From Pseudomonas sp. HS6 (GTDB lineage Bacteria > Pseudomonadota > Gammaproteobacteria > Pseudomonadales > Pseudomonadaceae), in assembly GCF_023375815.1 (NCBI RefSeq), contig NZ_CP067412.1, forward strand, positions 3,100,001 through 3,164,000: 64,000 nt of DNA, written 5' to 3'. The position numbers were made by a program, and so were the translations under genes. Under the pieces are notes generated by a model, which had not been told where the DNA came from, searched no databases, and saw only the letters and a program-made list of their open reading frames with translations. Numbering within the stretch: position 1 is the stretch's first letter; each line of letters begins with the position of its first letter. Of this stretch, positions 19,294 through 28,200 are shown one piece after another.

Positions 19294-20724
19294 GTGACTT
19301 CCATCTTCTGGTACGACTACGAAACCACCGGCATCAATCCCCGAAATGACCGTCCGTTGCAGGTGGCCGGGATCCGCACCGACCACGAACTCAACGAAAT
19401 CGACGAGCCGGTCAATCTTTACTGCCAGCCCAGCGAAGACATCCTGCCGCACCCGGCGGCGTGCGCAATCACCGGTATCACCCCGAGCCGTCTCGCCGAG
19501 CAAGGCTTGAGCGAGGCTGACTTCATGACCCGTGTTCACGCCCAGCTCGCGGCTCCCGGCACTTGTGGTGCGGGGTATAACACCTTGCGTTTCGACGACG
19601 AGATGACCCGCTACAGCCTGTATCGCAACTTTTTCGATCCTTACGCCCGTGAATGGCAGGGCGGCAACAGTCGCTGGGATCTGATCGATGTGGTGCGTGC
19701 CGCTTACGCGCTTCGCCCCGATGGTCTGGTCTGGCCGACCGATGATGAAGGCAAGGTCACGCTCAAGCTCGAACGCCTGACCGCCGCCAATGGCATCGAT
19801 CACGGCAATGCCCACGAAGCCCTGTCGGACGTGCGCGCCACCATTGCCCTGGCCCGGTTGATCCGCGAGAAGCAGCCAAAGCTCTATGACTGGCTGTTCC
19901 AGCTGCGCAGCAAACAGAAGGTTCTGGACCAGATTCGCCTGTTGCAGCCGATGGTGCACATTTCCGGACGCTTCTCGGCGGCACGCAGTTATGTCGGTGT
20001 GGTGCTGCCACTGGCCTGGCATCCGCGCAACAAGAACGCGTTGATTGTCTGTGATCTGCACCTGGACCCGCAGGGCTTGCTCGATCTGGATGCGCAGACA
20101 TTGCGTCAGCGTCTGTATACCCGTCGTGAGGATCTGGTCGAAGGCGAGTTGCCGGTGCCGCTCAAGCTTATTCACATCAACAAGTGCCCGGTGGTGGCGC
20201 CGTTGTCGGTGCTGAGAGCTGAAGATCAGCAGCGTCTGGGTCTGGACATGGCGCTGTATCAAGCGCGTGCATTGCGACTAAGTGACGCACAACAAGTTTG
20301 GAAAGATAAAGTCTCGGCGATTTATGCCAGCGAAGATTTCACCCCGAGTGAAGATCCCGAACAACAGTTGTACGACGGATTTATCGGAGATCGCGACCGC
20401 CGACTATGTGAGCAAGTGAGGACGGCAGATCCTGCTCAATTAGCGCGAGAGCAATGGCCGTTCGATGACGAACGTTTGCCTGAATTGTTGTTTCGATATC
20501 GAGCACGTAACTTTCCCGATACGTTGAATTTCGAAGAGCAAGAGCGGTGGCAAATCTTTTGCCGGCAGCGCTTGTCCGAGCCTGAATGGGGTGCCCCTAA
20601 TACCTTGCAATCTTTTACAGAGGCCGCAGATCAATGGCTGCTTAGTGCCACGCCATTACAGCGTGAGGTGCTGGTTGAATGGCAGAATTATGTCCAGGCA
20701 TTGCGCAAACGTTTGAATCTTTGA
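19294..20724 (+). CDS. sbcB: exodeoxyribonuclease I
   Basis: 476 residues, close to the 475 of the E. coli enzyme. GTG start with AGGAA upstream. The DEDD exonuclease motif WYDYETTGINPRNDR is at the N-terminus, GYNTLRFDDEMTRY (exoII) near residue 90, and HEALSDVRATIALARLI (exoIII) near 175. It degrades single-stranded DNA 3' to 5' in recombination and mismatch repair. The last ~450 bp are visibly more AT-rich than the start of the gene, but the frame and the family C-terminal domain remain intact. A bidirectional terminator separates it from mvaT. Confidence 0.96.
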   Translation: MTSIFWYDYETTGINPRNDRPLQVAGIRTDHELNEIDEPVNLYCQPSEDILPHPAACAITGITPSRLAEQGLSEADFMTRVHAQLAAPGTCGAGYNTLRFDDEMTRYSLYRNFFDPYAREWQGGNSRWDLIDVVRAAYALRPDGLVWPTDDEGKVTLKLERLTAANGIDHGNAHEALSDVRATIALARLIREKQPKLYDWLFQLRSKQKVLDQIRLLQPMVHISGRFSAARSYVGVVLPLAWHPRNKNALIVCDLHLDPQGLLDLDAQTLRQRLYTRREDLVEGELPVPLKLIHINKCPVVAPLSVLRAEDQQRLGLDMALYQARALRLSDAQQVWKDKVSAIYASEDFTPSEDPEQQLYDGFIGDRDRRLCEQVRTADPAQLAREQWPFDDERLPELLFRYRARNFPDTLNFEEQERWQIFCRQRLSEPEWGAPNTLQSFTEAADQWLLSATPLQREVLVEWQNYVQALRKRLNL

Positions 20725-20762
20725 AATCGAACATGTCCGTCGCTTGAACGACGGGCATAAAA

Positions 20763-20790
20763 AAACGCCAGCGGATGCTGGCGTTTCTTT
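20763..20790. terminator. bidirectional terminator sbcB / mvaT
   Basis: AAACGCCAGC and GCTGGCGTTT pair around GGAT, with a T-rich tail on the plus strand and a run of A (T on the minus strand) on the other side. Confidence 0.9.
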
Positions 20791-20794
20791 TGGT

Positions 20795-20814
20795 GTCGCA
20801 GACGGGTCTGCGAC
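20795..20814. repeat. short hairpin in the mvaT 3' untranslated region
   Basis: GTCGCAGA and TCTGCGAC pair exactly around CGGG, 12 bp after the mvaT stop. No T-run; it may stabilise the mvaT mRNA end. Confidence 0.6.
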
Positions 20815-20826
20815 AAGGGTTGCGGC

Positions 20827-21204
20827 TTAGCCCAGCAGGGTAGCCCAGCCTTCAACCACGTCACCGCCCCACTTGGCTTTCCACTCTTTCAGAGTCTTGT
20901 GGTTGCCACCTTTGGTTTCGATGACTTCGCCGTTGTGCGGGTTTTTGTATTGTTTAACTTTGCGTGCACGCTTGGTGCCGGTAGTTTTTACTGCGCCGCC
21001 ACGTGGGGCCTTGGTTTTGGACTCTGGATCCAGCAGCGCGATGATGTCACGCAGGGATTTGGAGTATTCGCCCATCAGGGTGCGCAGTTTGCCTTCGAAT
21101 TCCAGCTCGGTTTGCAGTTTGTCGTCTTGCGACAGGTTCTTCAAACGGGCTTGCAGCTCTTTGATTGCTTCTTCGGTGGCACGATATTCGTTGATCAAGG
21201 ACAT
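20827..21204 (-). CDS. mvaT: MvaT, H-NS-like nucleoid xenogeneic silencer
   Basis: 125 residues from MSLINEYRATEEAIKELQ; the longer frame to 21252 has no support. The N-terminal coiled coil (1-60) mediates dimer and oligomer formation. The C-terminal DNA-binding region RKVKQYKNPHNGEVIETKGG, with KTLKEWKAKWGG, reads AT-rich minor grooves. In Pseudomonas MvaT/MvaU silence horizontally acquired AT-rich DNA and regulate virulence and quorum functions. Here it sits only 9 kb from the Tc toxin block, whose AT-richer end would be a natural target (inference). Placement between sbcB and purU fits the recalled P. aeruginosa mvaT locus. Confidence 0.96.
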   Translation of the reverse strand: MSLINEYRATEEAIKELQARLKNLSQDDKLQTELEFEGKLRTLMGEYSKSLRDIIALLDPESKTKAPRGGAVKTTGTKRARKVKQYKNPHNGEVIETKGGNHKTLKEWKAKWGGDVVEGWATLLG

Positions 21205-21541
21205 GATTACTACCTTATTGGGAGTGCGCGATGGCAGGGGACAGTGCGGCAATAATAGTCAGGCTGTTTCATCAAGTAAACATTTAACCGGGGTTTTTAT
21301 TTGGATTAGTTACGTTGAAAAGCCATGAATTGAATATTCAGTTAAATAATGTGATGCAGTCTTCACAGATATTCACAGCGATCGCTTGGTGCAGGGCTAT
21401 TACTGCGCCATCATTCTGGCGTTTGCCGGTGTCAAAAAACGTGCAGTGAGGCCGGGCGGGGCTCAAGGCTCATGAATACTGCAGTTTTGCGGCGTAGTCG
21501 CTAGAATGGCCGCCTTTGCGAAGTTCTGGAGTTTCCCCCTC
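21205..21541. other. divergent intergenic region mvaT / purU
   Basis: 337 bp, AT-rich near mvaT. It holds the candidate mvaT promoter (separate entry), a ribosome-site-like AAGGTA just before mvaT, and a weak purine-poor leader before purU. No ORF with gene-like features and no recognised RNA element was found. Confidence 0.7.
21252..21280 (-). promoter_or_regulatory. candidate sigma-70 promoter of mvaT
   Basis: On the minus strand TTTACT (21275-21280) and TATTAT (21252-21257) are separated by exactly 17 bp, placing transcription start about 40 bp before the mvaT ATG. Confidence 0.5.
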
Positions 21542-22390
21542 ATGCGCACTTTTCGGCTGGTGATTTCTTGCCCGGACCGCGTTGGCATCGTTGCCAAAGT
21601 CAGTAACTTTCTGGCGACCCACAATGGCTGGATCACCGAAGCGAGCCACCACTCGGACAACCAGGTCGGCTGGTTCTTCATGCGTCACGAAATCCGCGCC
21701 GACTCCCTGCCTTTCGGTATCGAGGTGTTACGCGAGAAGTTTGCACCGATCGCCGAAGAGTTCTCGATGGACTGGCGCATCACCGACACCGAGCAGAAAA
21801 AACGCGTGGTGCTGATGGCCAGCCGTGAATCCCACTGCCTGGCCGACCTGCTGCACCGCTGGCACAGTGATGAACTCGATTGCGAGATCTCCTGCGTGAT
21901 CTCCAACCACGACGACCTGCGCAGCATGGTCGAGTGGCACGGCATTCCTTATTACCACGTCCCGGTCAATCCGCAGGACAAGCAACCGGCCTTCGACGAA
22001 GTATCGCGTCTGGTCAAACAGCACGATGCCGAAGTGGTGGTGCTGGCGCGCTACATGCAGATCCTGCCGCCGGACATGTGCCGCGAATACGCGCACAAGG
22101 TCATCAACATTCACCACAGCTTCCTGCCGTCGTTCGTCGGCGCCAAGCCATATCACCAGGCGTCGCTGCGCGGCGTGAAGCTGATCGGCGCAACTTGCCA
22201 CTACGTGACCGAAGAGCTGGACGCCGGCCCGATCATCGAGCAGGACGTGGTGCGCGTCAGCCACAGCGACAGCATCGAAGACATGGTGCGTTTCGGCCGT
22301 GACGTCGAGAAGATGGTGCTGGCCCGTGGTCTGCGTTATCACCTGGAAGACCGCGTGCTGGTGCACGGCAACAAGACCGTCGTGTTCTGA
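21542..22390 (+). CDS. purU: formyltetrahydrofolate deformylase
   Basis: 282 residues from MRTFRLVISCPDRVGIVAKV. An N-terminal ACT domain (about 3-85) precedes a formyltransferase-like catalytic domain with Asn, His and Asp in VINIHHSFLPSFVGAKPYHQ and VTEELDAGPIIEQD. It hydrolyses 10-formyl-THF to formate and THF, balancing one-carbon pools; this links functionally to the glycine cleavage genes at the right end of the window. Followed by a strong terminator. Confidence 0.95.
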   Translation: MRTFRLVISCPDRVGIVAKVSNFLATHNGWITEASHHSDNQVGWFFMRHEIRADSLPFGIEVLREKFAPIAEEFSMDWRITDTEQKKRVVLMASRESHCLADLLHRWHSDELDCEISCVISNHDDLRSMVEWHGIPYYHVPVNPQDKQPAFDEVSRLVKQHDAEVVVLARYMQILPPDMCREYAHKVINIHHSFLPSFVGAKPYHQASLRGVKLIGATCHYVTEELDAGPIIEQDVVRVSHSDSIEDMVRFGRDVEKMVLARGLRYHLEDRVLVHGNKTVVF

Positions 22391-22412
22391 TCGAACCTTT
22401 CGGTTGAAAAAC

Positions 22413-22451
22413 AAAGGGCCTGGGCGTTCAATCGCTTCAGGCCCTTTTTTA
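22413..22451 (+). terminator. purU terminator
   Basis: AAAGGGCCTG (22413-22422) pairs with CAGGCCCTTT (22438-22447), followed by TTTT. Confidence 0.9.
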
Positions 22452-22481
22452 CGCCTTGTTTCAGCCCTTGAGGACATGCCC

Positions 22482-22676
22482 ATGAGCGATCCACTGGACA
22501 AAGCCACCTCCAAAGCGCCCGCCACCCTGGGCGAGGGCTGTCTGAGCCGGTATGACCCGGGTGACCTGGGCCCGGAAGATGGCACGGACTTCCCCGACGC
22601 CGCCGCGTTGTGGGAACAGCTCAATGAAGAGAAACCGGACGACACTAAACCTGGCGCACCTTCATCAGCTTCCTGA
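22482..22676 (+). CDS. small acidic hypothetical protein (64 aa)
   Basis: ATG 22482 has GAGGA (22470-22474) at good spacing; an ATG at 22476 is too close to it. The product MSDPLDKATSKAPATLGEG... is acidic and proline-rich, with no membrane segment or cysteine cluster apart from one Cys. Its 3' end overlaps the end of the convergent flippase-like gene by about 30 bp. I recall similar short proteins in fluorescens-group genomes, but no function. Confidence 0.55.
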   Translation: MSDPLDKATSKAPATLGEGCLSRYDPGDLGPEDGTDFPDAAALWEQLNEEKPDDTKPGAPSSAS

Positions 22677-23640
22677 GCAATGGGCGACCGAGCATCAGCA
22701 TGAAAATCGGCCCGCCCACCAGCAGGTAGAAGTAAAACGTCATCGCCCGCCAGATCAGGATCGCTGCCGCTGCGGTGGAGGCGCCCACCATGGGCGCCAG
22801 CAGCGCCGCCGAGGTCAGCTCCGCCGCCCCGGCCCCGCCCGGCAACAGGCTGAACTGTCCTGCTCCCAACGAAAGCATCTGAATCAGAAACGTCCAGGCC
22901 CACTACACGTCCGCTCCCAGCCCGCGCAGCGCCAGATACAGCACGCTGTAACGCAGTGACCAATGCACGCACGTCAGGGCAAACACCTTGAACAGTGTTT
23001 GCCGAGGCAGTTTCAGGGCATCGGTGAACGCCGCGAGAAAATGCAGCAGCTTGCGTGCCCAGCGCCGCCGCGTAGCGGGTTGCACATTCATGCGCATCAG
23101 CAGCCGGCCACTCAAGCGAATCAGCATCCGGTGATAACGCGCCACCAGCACGCAACTGAACAGCCCGCCGAACAGCGATATGGCGCTGACAGTCAGCAGC
23201 CATTCCATCCGGTCGCTCAGATGCTGGAACAGCGCATAAATCAGAATCCCGCCCAATGCACACAGGAAGAACAGGAGGTCGCTCAACTGATCCATCGCAA
23301 ACACCGCGCTGCCCCGGGCCGGGCGCACGCCGCTACGGGCCAGCAGCGCCATGATCGTCAGCGGTCCGCCGGTGCCGCCGGGCGTGGCGCACCAGGCGAA
23401 CTCGGCGGCCATGACCACGCCGAGGCTTTTCAGCGGTGTGACCCGTTCACGCTGATCGCCGAGCAGCAATCGCAGGCGCAAGGTATTGATGCCCCAGCAG
23501 AGCAAAATCATGGCCAGCAGGATCGACAGCCAGTGCAGAGGAAAGGCTTGCAGCCGAGTCCAGGTTTCACCGCCGCCCAGTAAGGAAGGGATCAGTACGG
23601 CGGCCAGCAGACCGATCAGCAACAGAATGCCGCGACTCAT
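22645..23640 (-). pseudogene. flippase-like (UPF0104/LPG synthase TM-type) membrane protein, interrupted by TAG
   Basis: Reading from ATG 23640, 245 residues of a multi-spanning protein of the lysylphosphatidylglycerol-synthase TM / UPF0104 family (ATPGGTGGPLTIMALLARSG near residue 85) end at a TAG at 22903-22905 within GLGADV. The same frame then continues WAWTFLIQMLSLGAGQFSLL and the second hallmark LPGGAGAAELTSAALLAP to a stop at 22645, giving 331 codons, the usual family size. No frame shift is needed. A single CAG-to-TAG change is the simplest explanation. Either a real pseudogene, a recent mutation in this strain, or a sequencing error; the truncated form lacks the C-terminal conserved motif. 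Confidence 0.85.
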
Positions 23641-23835
23641 GCGTGAAGTCCGTGTTGGCGTGCCAGCGTGGTTTCAGCGATATGCACAGCGAGTGCCCCT
23701 CCGCTTGTTGATGTCCCGTGTTGACCTTTCTCCAGAATAGATGTTCGGTCGGGATATGCGGTGGGGTGGGGGAGGTTTTGCGGGAGGTGAAGATGTCTTC
23801 GCGGACTGTACCGCGAAGACATCCGGGGGAGCGGC

Positions 23836-25725
23836 TTAAATCCGGAAGCTGCCAACCAGTTGCTTCAGCCGCGAAGCCTGCTGCTCCAGATCCGAACAGG
23901 CACGCAACGTCGCCTGCAAGTTCTCCACGCCTTCCTGGTTCAGCGTATTGATCTCGGTGATGTCGACGTTGATCGATTCGACCACGGCGGTCTGTTCCTC
24001 GGTGGCGGTGGCCACCGACTGGTTCATGCCGTCGATCTCGCCAATCCGCTGGGTCACGCTGTTCAGGCGCTCGCCGGCGAGGTTGGCGATCTCTACGCTT
24101 TCCTGGCTATGGCGCTGGCTGTCGCTCATGGTGCTGACGGATTCGCGGGCGCCGACTTGCAGCTCCTCGATCATGGTCTGCACCTGTTGCGCCGACTCCT
24201 GAGTGCGGTGGGCGAGGTTGCGCACTTCGTCCGCCACCACGGCAAAACCGCGCCCGGCTTCACCGGCCCGCGCTGCCTCGATGGCCGCGTTGAGTGCCAG
24301 CAGGTTGGTTTGCTGGGAAATGCTGGTGATCACTTCCAGAATCTGGCCGATGTTCACGGTTTTGCTGTTCAGCGATTCGATGTTGCTGCTCGAAGCGCTG
24401 AGCATGCTCGACAGTTGATTCATCGCCTTGATGCTGCGATCAACCACTTGCTGGCCGTCTTCGGCCAGACCCCGGGCGTCGCTGGCCTGGGTCGAGGCCT
24501 GCGCGGCGTTACGGGCGATCTCCTGGGCTGCGGCACCGAGCTGGTTGATCGCGGCGGCCACGCTGTTGGTGCGCGAGGCTTGCTGGTCGGAGTTGTACAT
24601 CGACGAGTTCGAAGCGGCGACGACCCGCAGGGCGACTTCGTTGACTTGCCCGGTGGCGGACGACACTTCGCGAATCGAACCGTGAACTCGTTCGACGAAG
24701 CGGTTGAAGGCGGTGCCGAGTACGCCGAATTCGTCCTGATTCTGGATGGTCAGGCGCTTGGTCAGGTCGCCTTCGCCGTCGGCGATGTCTTCCATGGCGC
24801 GGGTCATGACGTGCAGCGGCTGGATCAGGATGCGGATCAGCATGCCGAGCAGGGCGATGATGATGGCCACCGCAATCACGGTCGCAATCACGGCCGAGGT
24901 GCGGAACTGGCTGAGCATCGAGAAGGCTTTGTCCTTGTCCACCGACAGGCCGATGTACCAGTTCACCGACGGCAGACCCTTGATCGGGGTGAAGGTGACG
25001 ATGCGGGTCTTGCCGTCGACGGTGACTTCACTGAAGTCGCTGCTGATGCGCGGCGTGTCCTGCGGATAGGCTTCCCTGAGCGATTTCATCACCAGGGCTT
25101 TGTCCGGGTGCACCAGGATCTTGCCGTCGGCGCTGACCAGGAACGCGTAGCCCATGCCGGAGAAGTCCCGGGCGCTGAGGGTGTTGATCAGGGTTTGCAG
25201 GCTCAGGTCGCCGCCCACCACACCCACGCTCTGACCGGCCTTTTTCGCGGCGGTGGCGATGGAAATGATGGTCTGACCGGTGGCCGCGTCGATGTACGGT
25301 TCGGTCAGGGTCGAAGTGCTGCTGCTTTCGGCACCTTTATACCAGGGGCGAACCCGTGGATCGAAACCGTCCGGCATCTTCGCATCCGGACGGATGGTGA
25401 AGTGGCCGGTGGCGTCGCCAAGGTAAGAAGCCATGAACGTCGAAGTCAGGGCTTTCTGTTCCAGCAGGCTGGCAACGGCGGCAGGTTCGGGATTGATGGC
25501 GATGTTCTGTGCAGCGTTCTCGATCAACAGGATGCGCCCGCTGAGCCAGGTCTGGATGTTGTCGGCAGTGACCTCGCCCATCTCGTTGAGGTAATTGTTC
25601 AGGTCATCGCGGATTGCATTGCGCTGTAGCCAATCGTTGTACAACGTGAACGAGGCGAAGGCGGCAATGACGATGAGGGCGGCGGCAAGCAAAATTTTAT
25701 GGCTGAAGCGTAGATTTTTGTTCAT
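23836..25725 (-). CDS. methyl-accepting chemotaxis protein, PctA/PctB/PctC type amino-acid receptor
   Basis: 629 residues, the Pct family size. TM1 at about 10-30, periplasmic dCache sensor (31-275), TM2 near 280-300, HAMP (300-355), then the signalling domain with hairpin tip [20 protein letters not shown] and a C-terminus SFRI without a CheR-binding pentapeptide. The amino-acid binding motif falls at exactly the PctA numbering: R126, W128, Y129, Y144 and D173 are present, while position 121 is Phe rather than the Tyr of PctA. It should sense L-amino acids or related compounds (GABA if it is the PctC counterpart). Position near purU/mvaT fits the recalled pct locus. Confidence 0.9.
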   Translation of the reverse strand: MNKNLRFSHKILLAAALIVIAAFASFTLYNDWLQRNAIRDDLNNYLNEMGEVTADNIQTWLSGRILLIENAAQNIAINPEPAAVASLLEQKALTSTFMASYLGDATGHFTIRPDAKMPDGFDPRVRPWYKGAESSSTSTLTEPYIDAATGQTIISIATAAKKAGQSVGVVGGDLSLQTLINTLSARDFSGMGYAFLVSADGKILVHPDKALVMKSLREAYPQDTPRISSDFSEVTVDGKTRIVTFTPIKGLPSVNWYIGLSVDKDKAFSMLSQFRTSAVIATVIAVAIIIALLGMLIRILIQPLHVMTRAMEDIADGEGDLTKRLTIQNQDEFGVLGTAFNRFVERVHGSIREVSSATGQVNEVALRVVAASNSSMYNSDQQASRTNSVAAAINQLGAAAQEIARNAAQASTQASDARGLAEDGQQVVDRSIKAMNQLSSMLSASSSNIESLNSKTVNIGQILEVITSISQQTNLLALNAAIEAARAGEAGRGFAVVADEVRNLAHRTQESAQQVQTMIEELQVGARESVSTMSDSQRHSQESVEIANLAGERLNSVTQRIGEIDGMNQSVATATEEQTAVVESINVDITEINTLNQEGVENLQATLRACSDLEQQASRLKQLVGSFRI

Positions 25726-25913
25726 GGCTTGGGGTTCCGCTAAGGTCTTAATGTCCAGGGCGTGCTTTTATAAAGGCGCGCAAAATGGGCAGGTGTGAAA
25801 GCTGAGTGATATTTCCGTCTCTCCTTAGGGAAATCACGGACCGGACTTTTGATCGGGTCTCTCACTCCTCTTTATCGGCCATGCTCGACAAAGATTAACT
25901 ATTGGGTGACCAA

Positions 25914-27401
25914 ATGCCTGACTCCTCGCAACTCGTTATCGGCGCCGATCTCGCCGGGCAACCGATCGCCCAGGCGATGCGCCTGGCCAACCGACACGGA
26001 CTGGTGGCCGGCGCGACCGGCACCGGCAAGACCGTCACCCTGCAACGGCTGGCCGAAGCGTTCAGCGACGCCGGGGTCGCGGTGTTCGCCGCCGACATCA
26101 AGGGTGACCTGTGCGGCCTCGGTGCCGCCGGCAATCCCCAGGGCAAGGTCGCCGAGCGCATCGCCGGCATGCCGTGGCTCAACTACAAGCCTCAGGCTTA
26201 TCCCGTGACCTTGTGGGACATTCACGGTGAATCCGGTCATCCGCTACGCACCACGTTGAGCGAAATGGGGCCGCTGCTGATCGGCGCCTTGCTGGAATTG
26301 ACCGATAGTCAACAGTCGGCGCTGTACGCGGCGTTCAAGGTCGCCGACCGCGAAGGCCTGTTGCTGCTGGACCTGAAGGATCTTAAAGCGCTGCTCAACC
26401 ACCTCAAGGACAACCCGCAGCTGCTCGGCGAAGATTCGGCGCTGTTTACCACCGGCTCCAGTCAGGCGCTGTTGCGGCGCCTGGCCATTCTTGAACAGCA
26501 GGGCGCCGAAGCCTTGTTCGGCGAGCCGGCGTTGCAACTGGAAGACATTCTGCAACCGGCCGCCGACGGTCGCGGGCGTATTCATTTGCTCGATGCGAGT
26601 CGTCTGGTGCATGAAGCGCCGAAGGTCTACGCGACGTTCCTGCTGTGGTTGCTGGCCGAGCTGTTTGAGCAATTGCCGGAGCGCGGCGATGCCGACAAAC
26701 CGTTGCTGGCGCTGTTTTTTGACGAAGCGCACTTGTTGTTCGGCGATACGCCCAAGGCCCTGCAGGAACGCCTGGAGCAAGTGGTGCGGCTGATCCGTTC
26801 CAAGGGCGTCGGGGTGTATTTCGTCACCCAGTCGCCGGGCGATTTGCCGGACAACGTGCTGGCGCAACTGGGTTTGCGGGTGCAGCACGGTTTGCGAGCA
26901 TTCACCGCCAAGGAGCAGAAATCCCTGCGGGCGGTGGCGGATGGGTTCCGGCCGAATCCGGCGTTCGATACGTTGTCGGTGTTGACCGAACTTGGAATTG
27001 GCGAGGCGCTGGTCGGCACCTTGCAGGAAAAAGGCACGCCGGAAATGGTCCAGCGCGTGCTGGTGGCGCCGCCGCAGTCGCGGATCGGGCCGTTGACCGA
27101 GACCGAACGCACCGTGCTGATTGCCGGTTCGCCGTTCAAGGGCCGCTATGACAAGCCGATCGATCGAGAGTCGGCCTATGAGATCCTGATGGGACGCAAG
27201 GGGCTGGCACCGGAGGGCGAGGCCGCGCCAGGCAAACCGGCGGCAGAGGAACCGAGCCTGGCGGACAAGGCCGGTGAGTTTCTTGGTACTGCCGCAGGGC
27301 AGGCATTGAAATCGGCGATGCGTCAGGCGGCGAACCAGCTGGGCCGGCAGTTGGTGCGGGGATTGATGGGATCGTTGCTCGGTGGCAGCAAGCGCCGTTA
27401 A
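25914..27401 (+). CDS. HerA-like ATPase, DUF853 family
   Basis: 495 residues from ATG 25914 (MPDSSQLVIGADL) with GGTGA upstream; TTG 25902 is the other option. Walker A ATGTGKT near residue 38, Walker B LLALFFDEAHLLF near 265, and the arginine-finger-type tail typical of the HerA/FtsK superfamily. DUF853 (YjgR) proteins are soluble P-loop NTPases of unknown role. The ~55 residues before the end are helical (LADKAGEFLGTAAGQALKSA) and end in a Gly/Arg-rich tail. Alone on its strand, with a REP element after it. Confidence 0.88.
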   Translation: MPDSSQLVIGADLAGQPIAQAMRLANRHGLVAGATGTGKTVTLQRLAEAFSDAGVAVFAADIKGDLCGLGAAGNPQGKVAERIAGMPWLNYKPQAYPVTLWDIHGESGHPLRTTLSEMGPLLIGALLELTDSQQSALYAAFKVADREGLLLLDLKDLKALLNHLKDNPQLLGEDSALFTTGSSQALLRRLAILEQQGAEALFGEPALQLEDILQPAADGRGRIHLLDASRLVHEAPKVYATFLLWLLAELFEQLPERGDADKPLLALFFDEAHLLFGDTPKALQERLEQVVRLIRSKGVGVYFVTQSPGDLPDNVLAQLGLRVQHGLRAFTAKEQKSLRAVADGFRPNPAFDTLSVLTELGIGEALVGTLQEKGTPEMVQRVLVAPPQSRIGPLTETERTVLIAGSPFKGRYDKPIDRESAYEILMGRKGLAPEGEAAPGKPAAEEPSLADKAGEFLGTAAGQALKSAMRQAANQLGRQLVRGLMGSLLGGSKRR

Positions 27402-27406
27402 GACCA

Positions 27407-27440
27407 GAGGGGGCGAGCCTGCTCGCTCCCGCAGGGATCA
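27407..27440. repeat. single REP-like element
   Basis: GGGGGCGAGCCTGCTCGCTC followed by CCGCAGGG resembles the fluorescens-group REP cores (GAGC..GCTC palindrome with a CTCCCGCAG edge). It lies between the convergent DUF853 and dciA genes. Confidence 0.65.
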
Positions 27441-27893
27441 GGATTTGGCTTTGGCGTGTGCCGCAAGTCGCTCCAGCGCCGCCCGCAAATTCGGATCGCT
27501 GATCCCGTCGGCGGTCGACTGAATGGTCGCCGCCGCATCCGTTGACAGATCCATCGTGTGCCCGGCTGCTCTTGGCTGAATGACAGGTGGTCGCACCGAG
27601 AATTTGATCCGCGTCAGGCCGGCGAACTCGTCGAACATCTGCAGTTGCCGCAGCAGGCGTTTTTGCTGGTAGCGCAGGCGTGTGGCCCAATGACCATCGG
27701 TGACCACCAGCGACAGTTCGCCTTCGCGCCACTTGGCCACATGACAGTGCTCGCGGGCGGCGGGTTGCAGCTGGCTGTCGAGTAGTCGCTGCAGATGGGC
27801 CAGGCGTTGAGCATGGCCGAGGATGGCTTTCAACGGCCTCGCTTCGCGTAGCAGAACGGCGGGCGCTCTGGCTGTAAGAGGGCGAAATGCCAT
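27438..27893 (-). CDS. dciA: DciA-type (DUF721) replicative helicase loader
   Basis: 151 residues. The N-terminal DUF721/KH-like domain (about 20-110) includes HLQRLLDSQLQPAAREHCHV and ELSLVVTDGHWATRLRYQ; the C-terminal part is shorter and helical. DciA recruits and loads the DnaB helicase in bacteria lacking DnaC. In Pseudomonas it sits just upstream of, and divergent from, secA, as here. ATG 27893 is the only sensible start. Confidence 0.85.
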   Translation of the reverse strand: MAFRPLTARAPAVLLREARPLKAILGHAQRLAHLQRLLDSQLQPAAREHCHVAKWREGELSLVVTDGHWATRLRYQQKRLLRQLQMFDEFAGLTRIKFSVRPPVIQPRAAGHTMDLSTDAAATIQSTADGISDPNLRAALERLAAHAKAKS

Positions 27894-28200
27894 GATCCAA
27901 CACCTGAAGTTGCAAAGGCGCCATGGTAGCAGATAGGCCCCATTTCACTCGCCCATTGCTTTTGTCACTGCTTTACCCATTAAATCAACAACTAACTTCT
28001 GCCTCCAATGGCTTGAAGTTGAGCAAAACGCCCCTATTTTAAGTGAGCCCCGTCAAAGCGCAGTGCCAGCATCGTGGAATATCGCCACTTTCCTCACCAC
28101 CGTTTCCGGGTAGAATGCTCGTTCGCATGCGGCCATGAGGGCTGCACGGGCGACTCACGGGGCCGCCCTCCATCCCTTTAGTGTGGAAGATCCTGCCGAT
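27894..28200. other. divergent intergenic region dciA / secA
   Basis: 307 bp. The first half is AT-rich and probably contains both promoters; the second half is GC-rich leader. The secA frame stays open for 22 codons before the chosen ATG, but those residues do not look like SecA. No secM-like gene with an obvious arrest peptide is visible. Confidence 0.6.

Noticed and set aside
21728-23263. 511-codon minus-strand ORF
   Set aside because: Crosses purU and the flippase-like gene out of frame, with low-complexity composition.
23860-25629. 589-codon plus-strand ORF opposite the chemoreceptor
   Set aside because: Shadow frame; the minus strand has complete domains of a known receptor.
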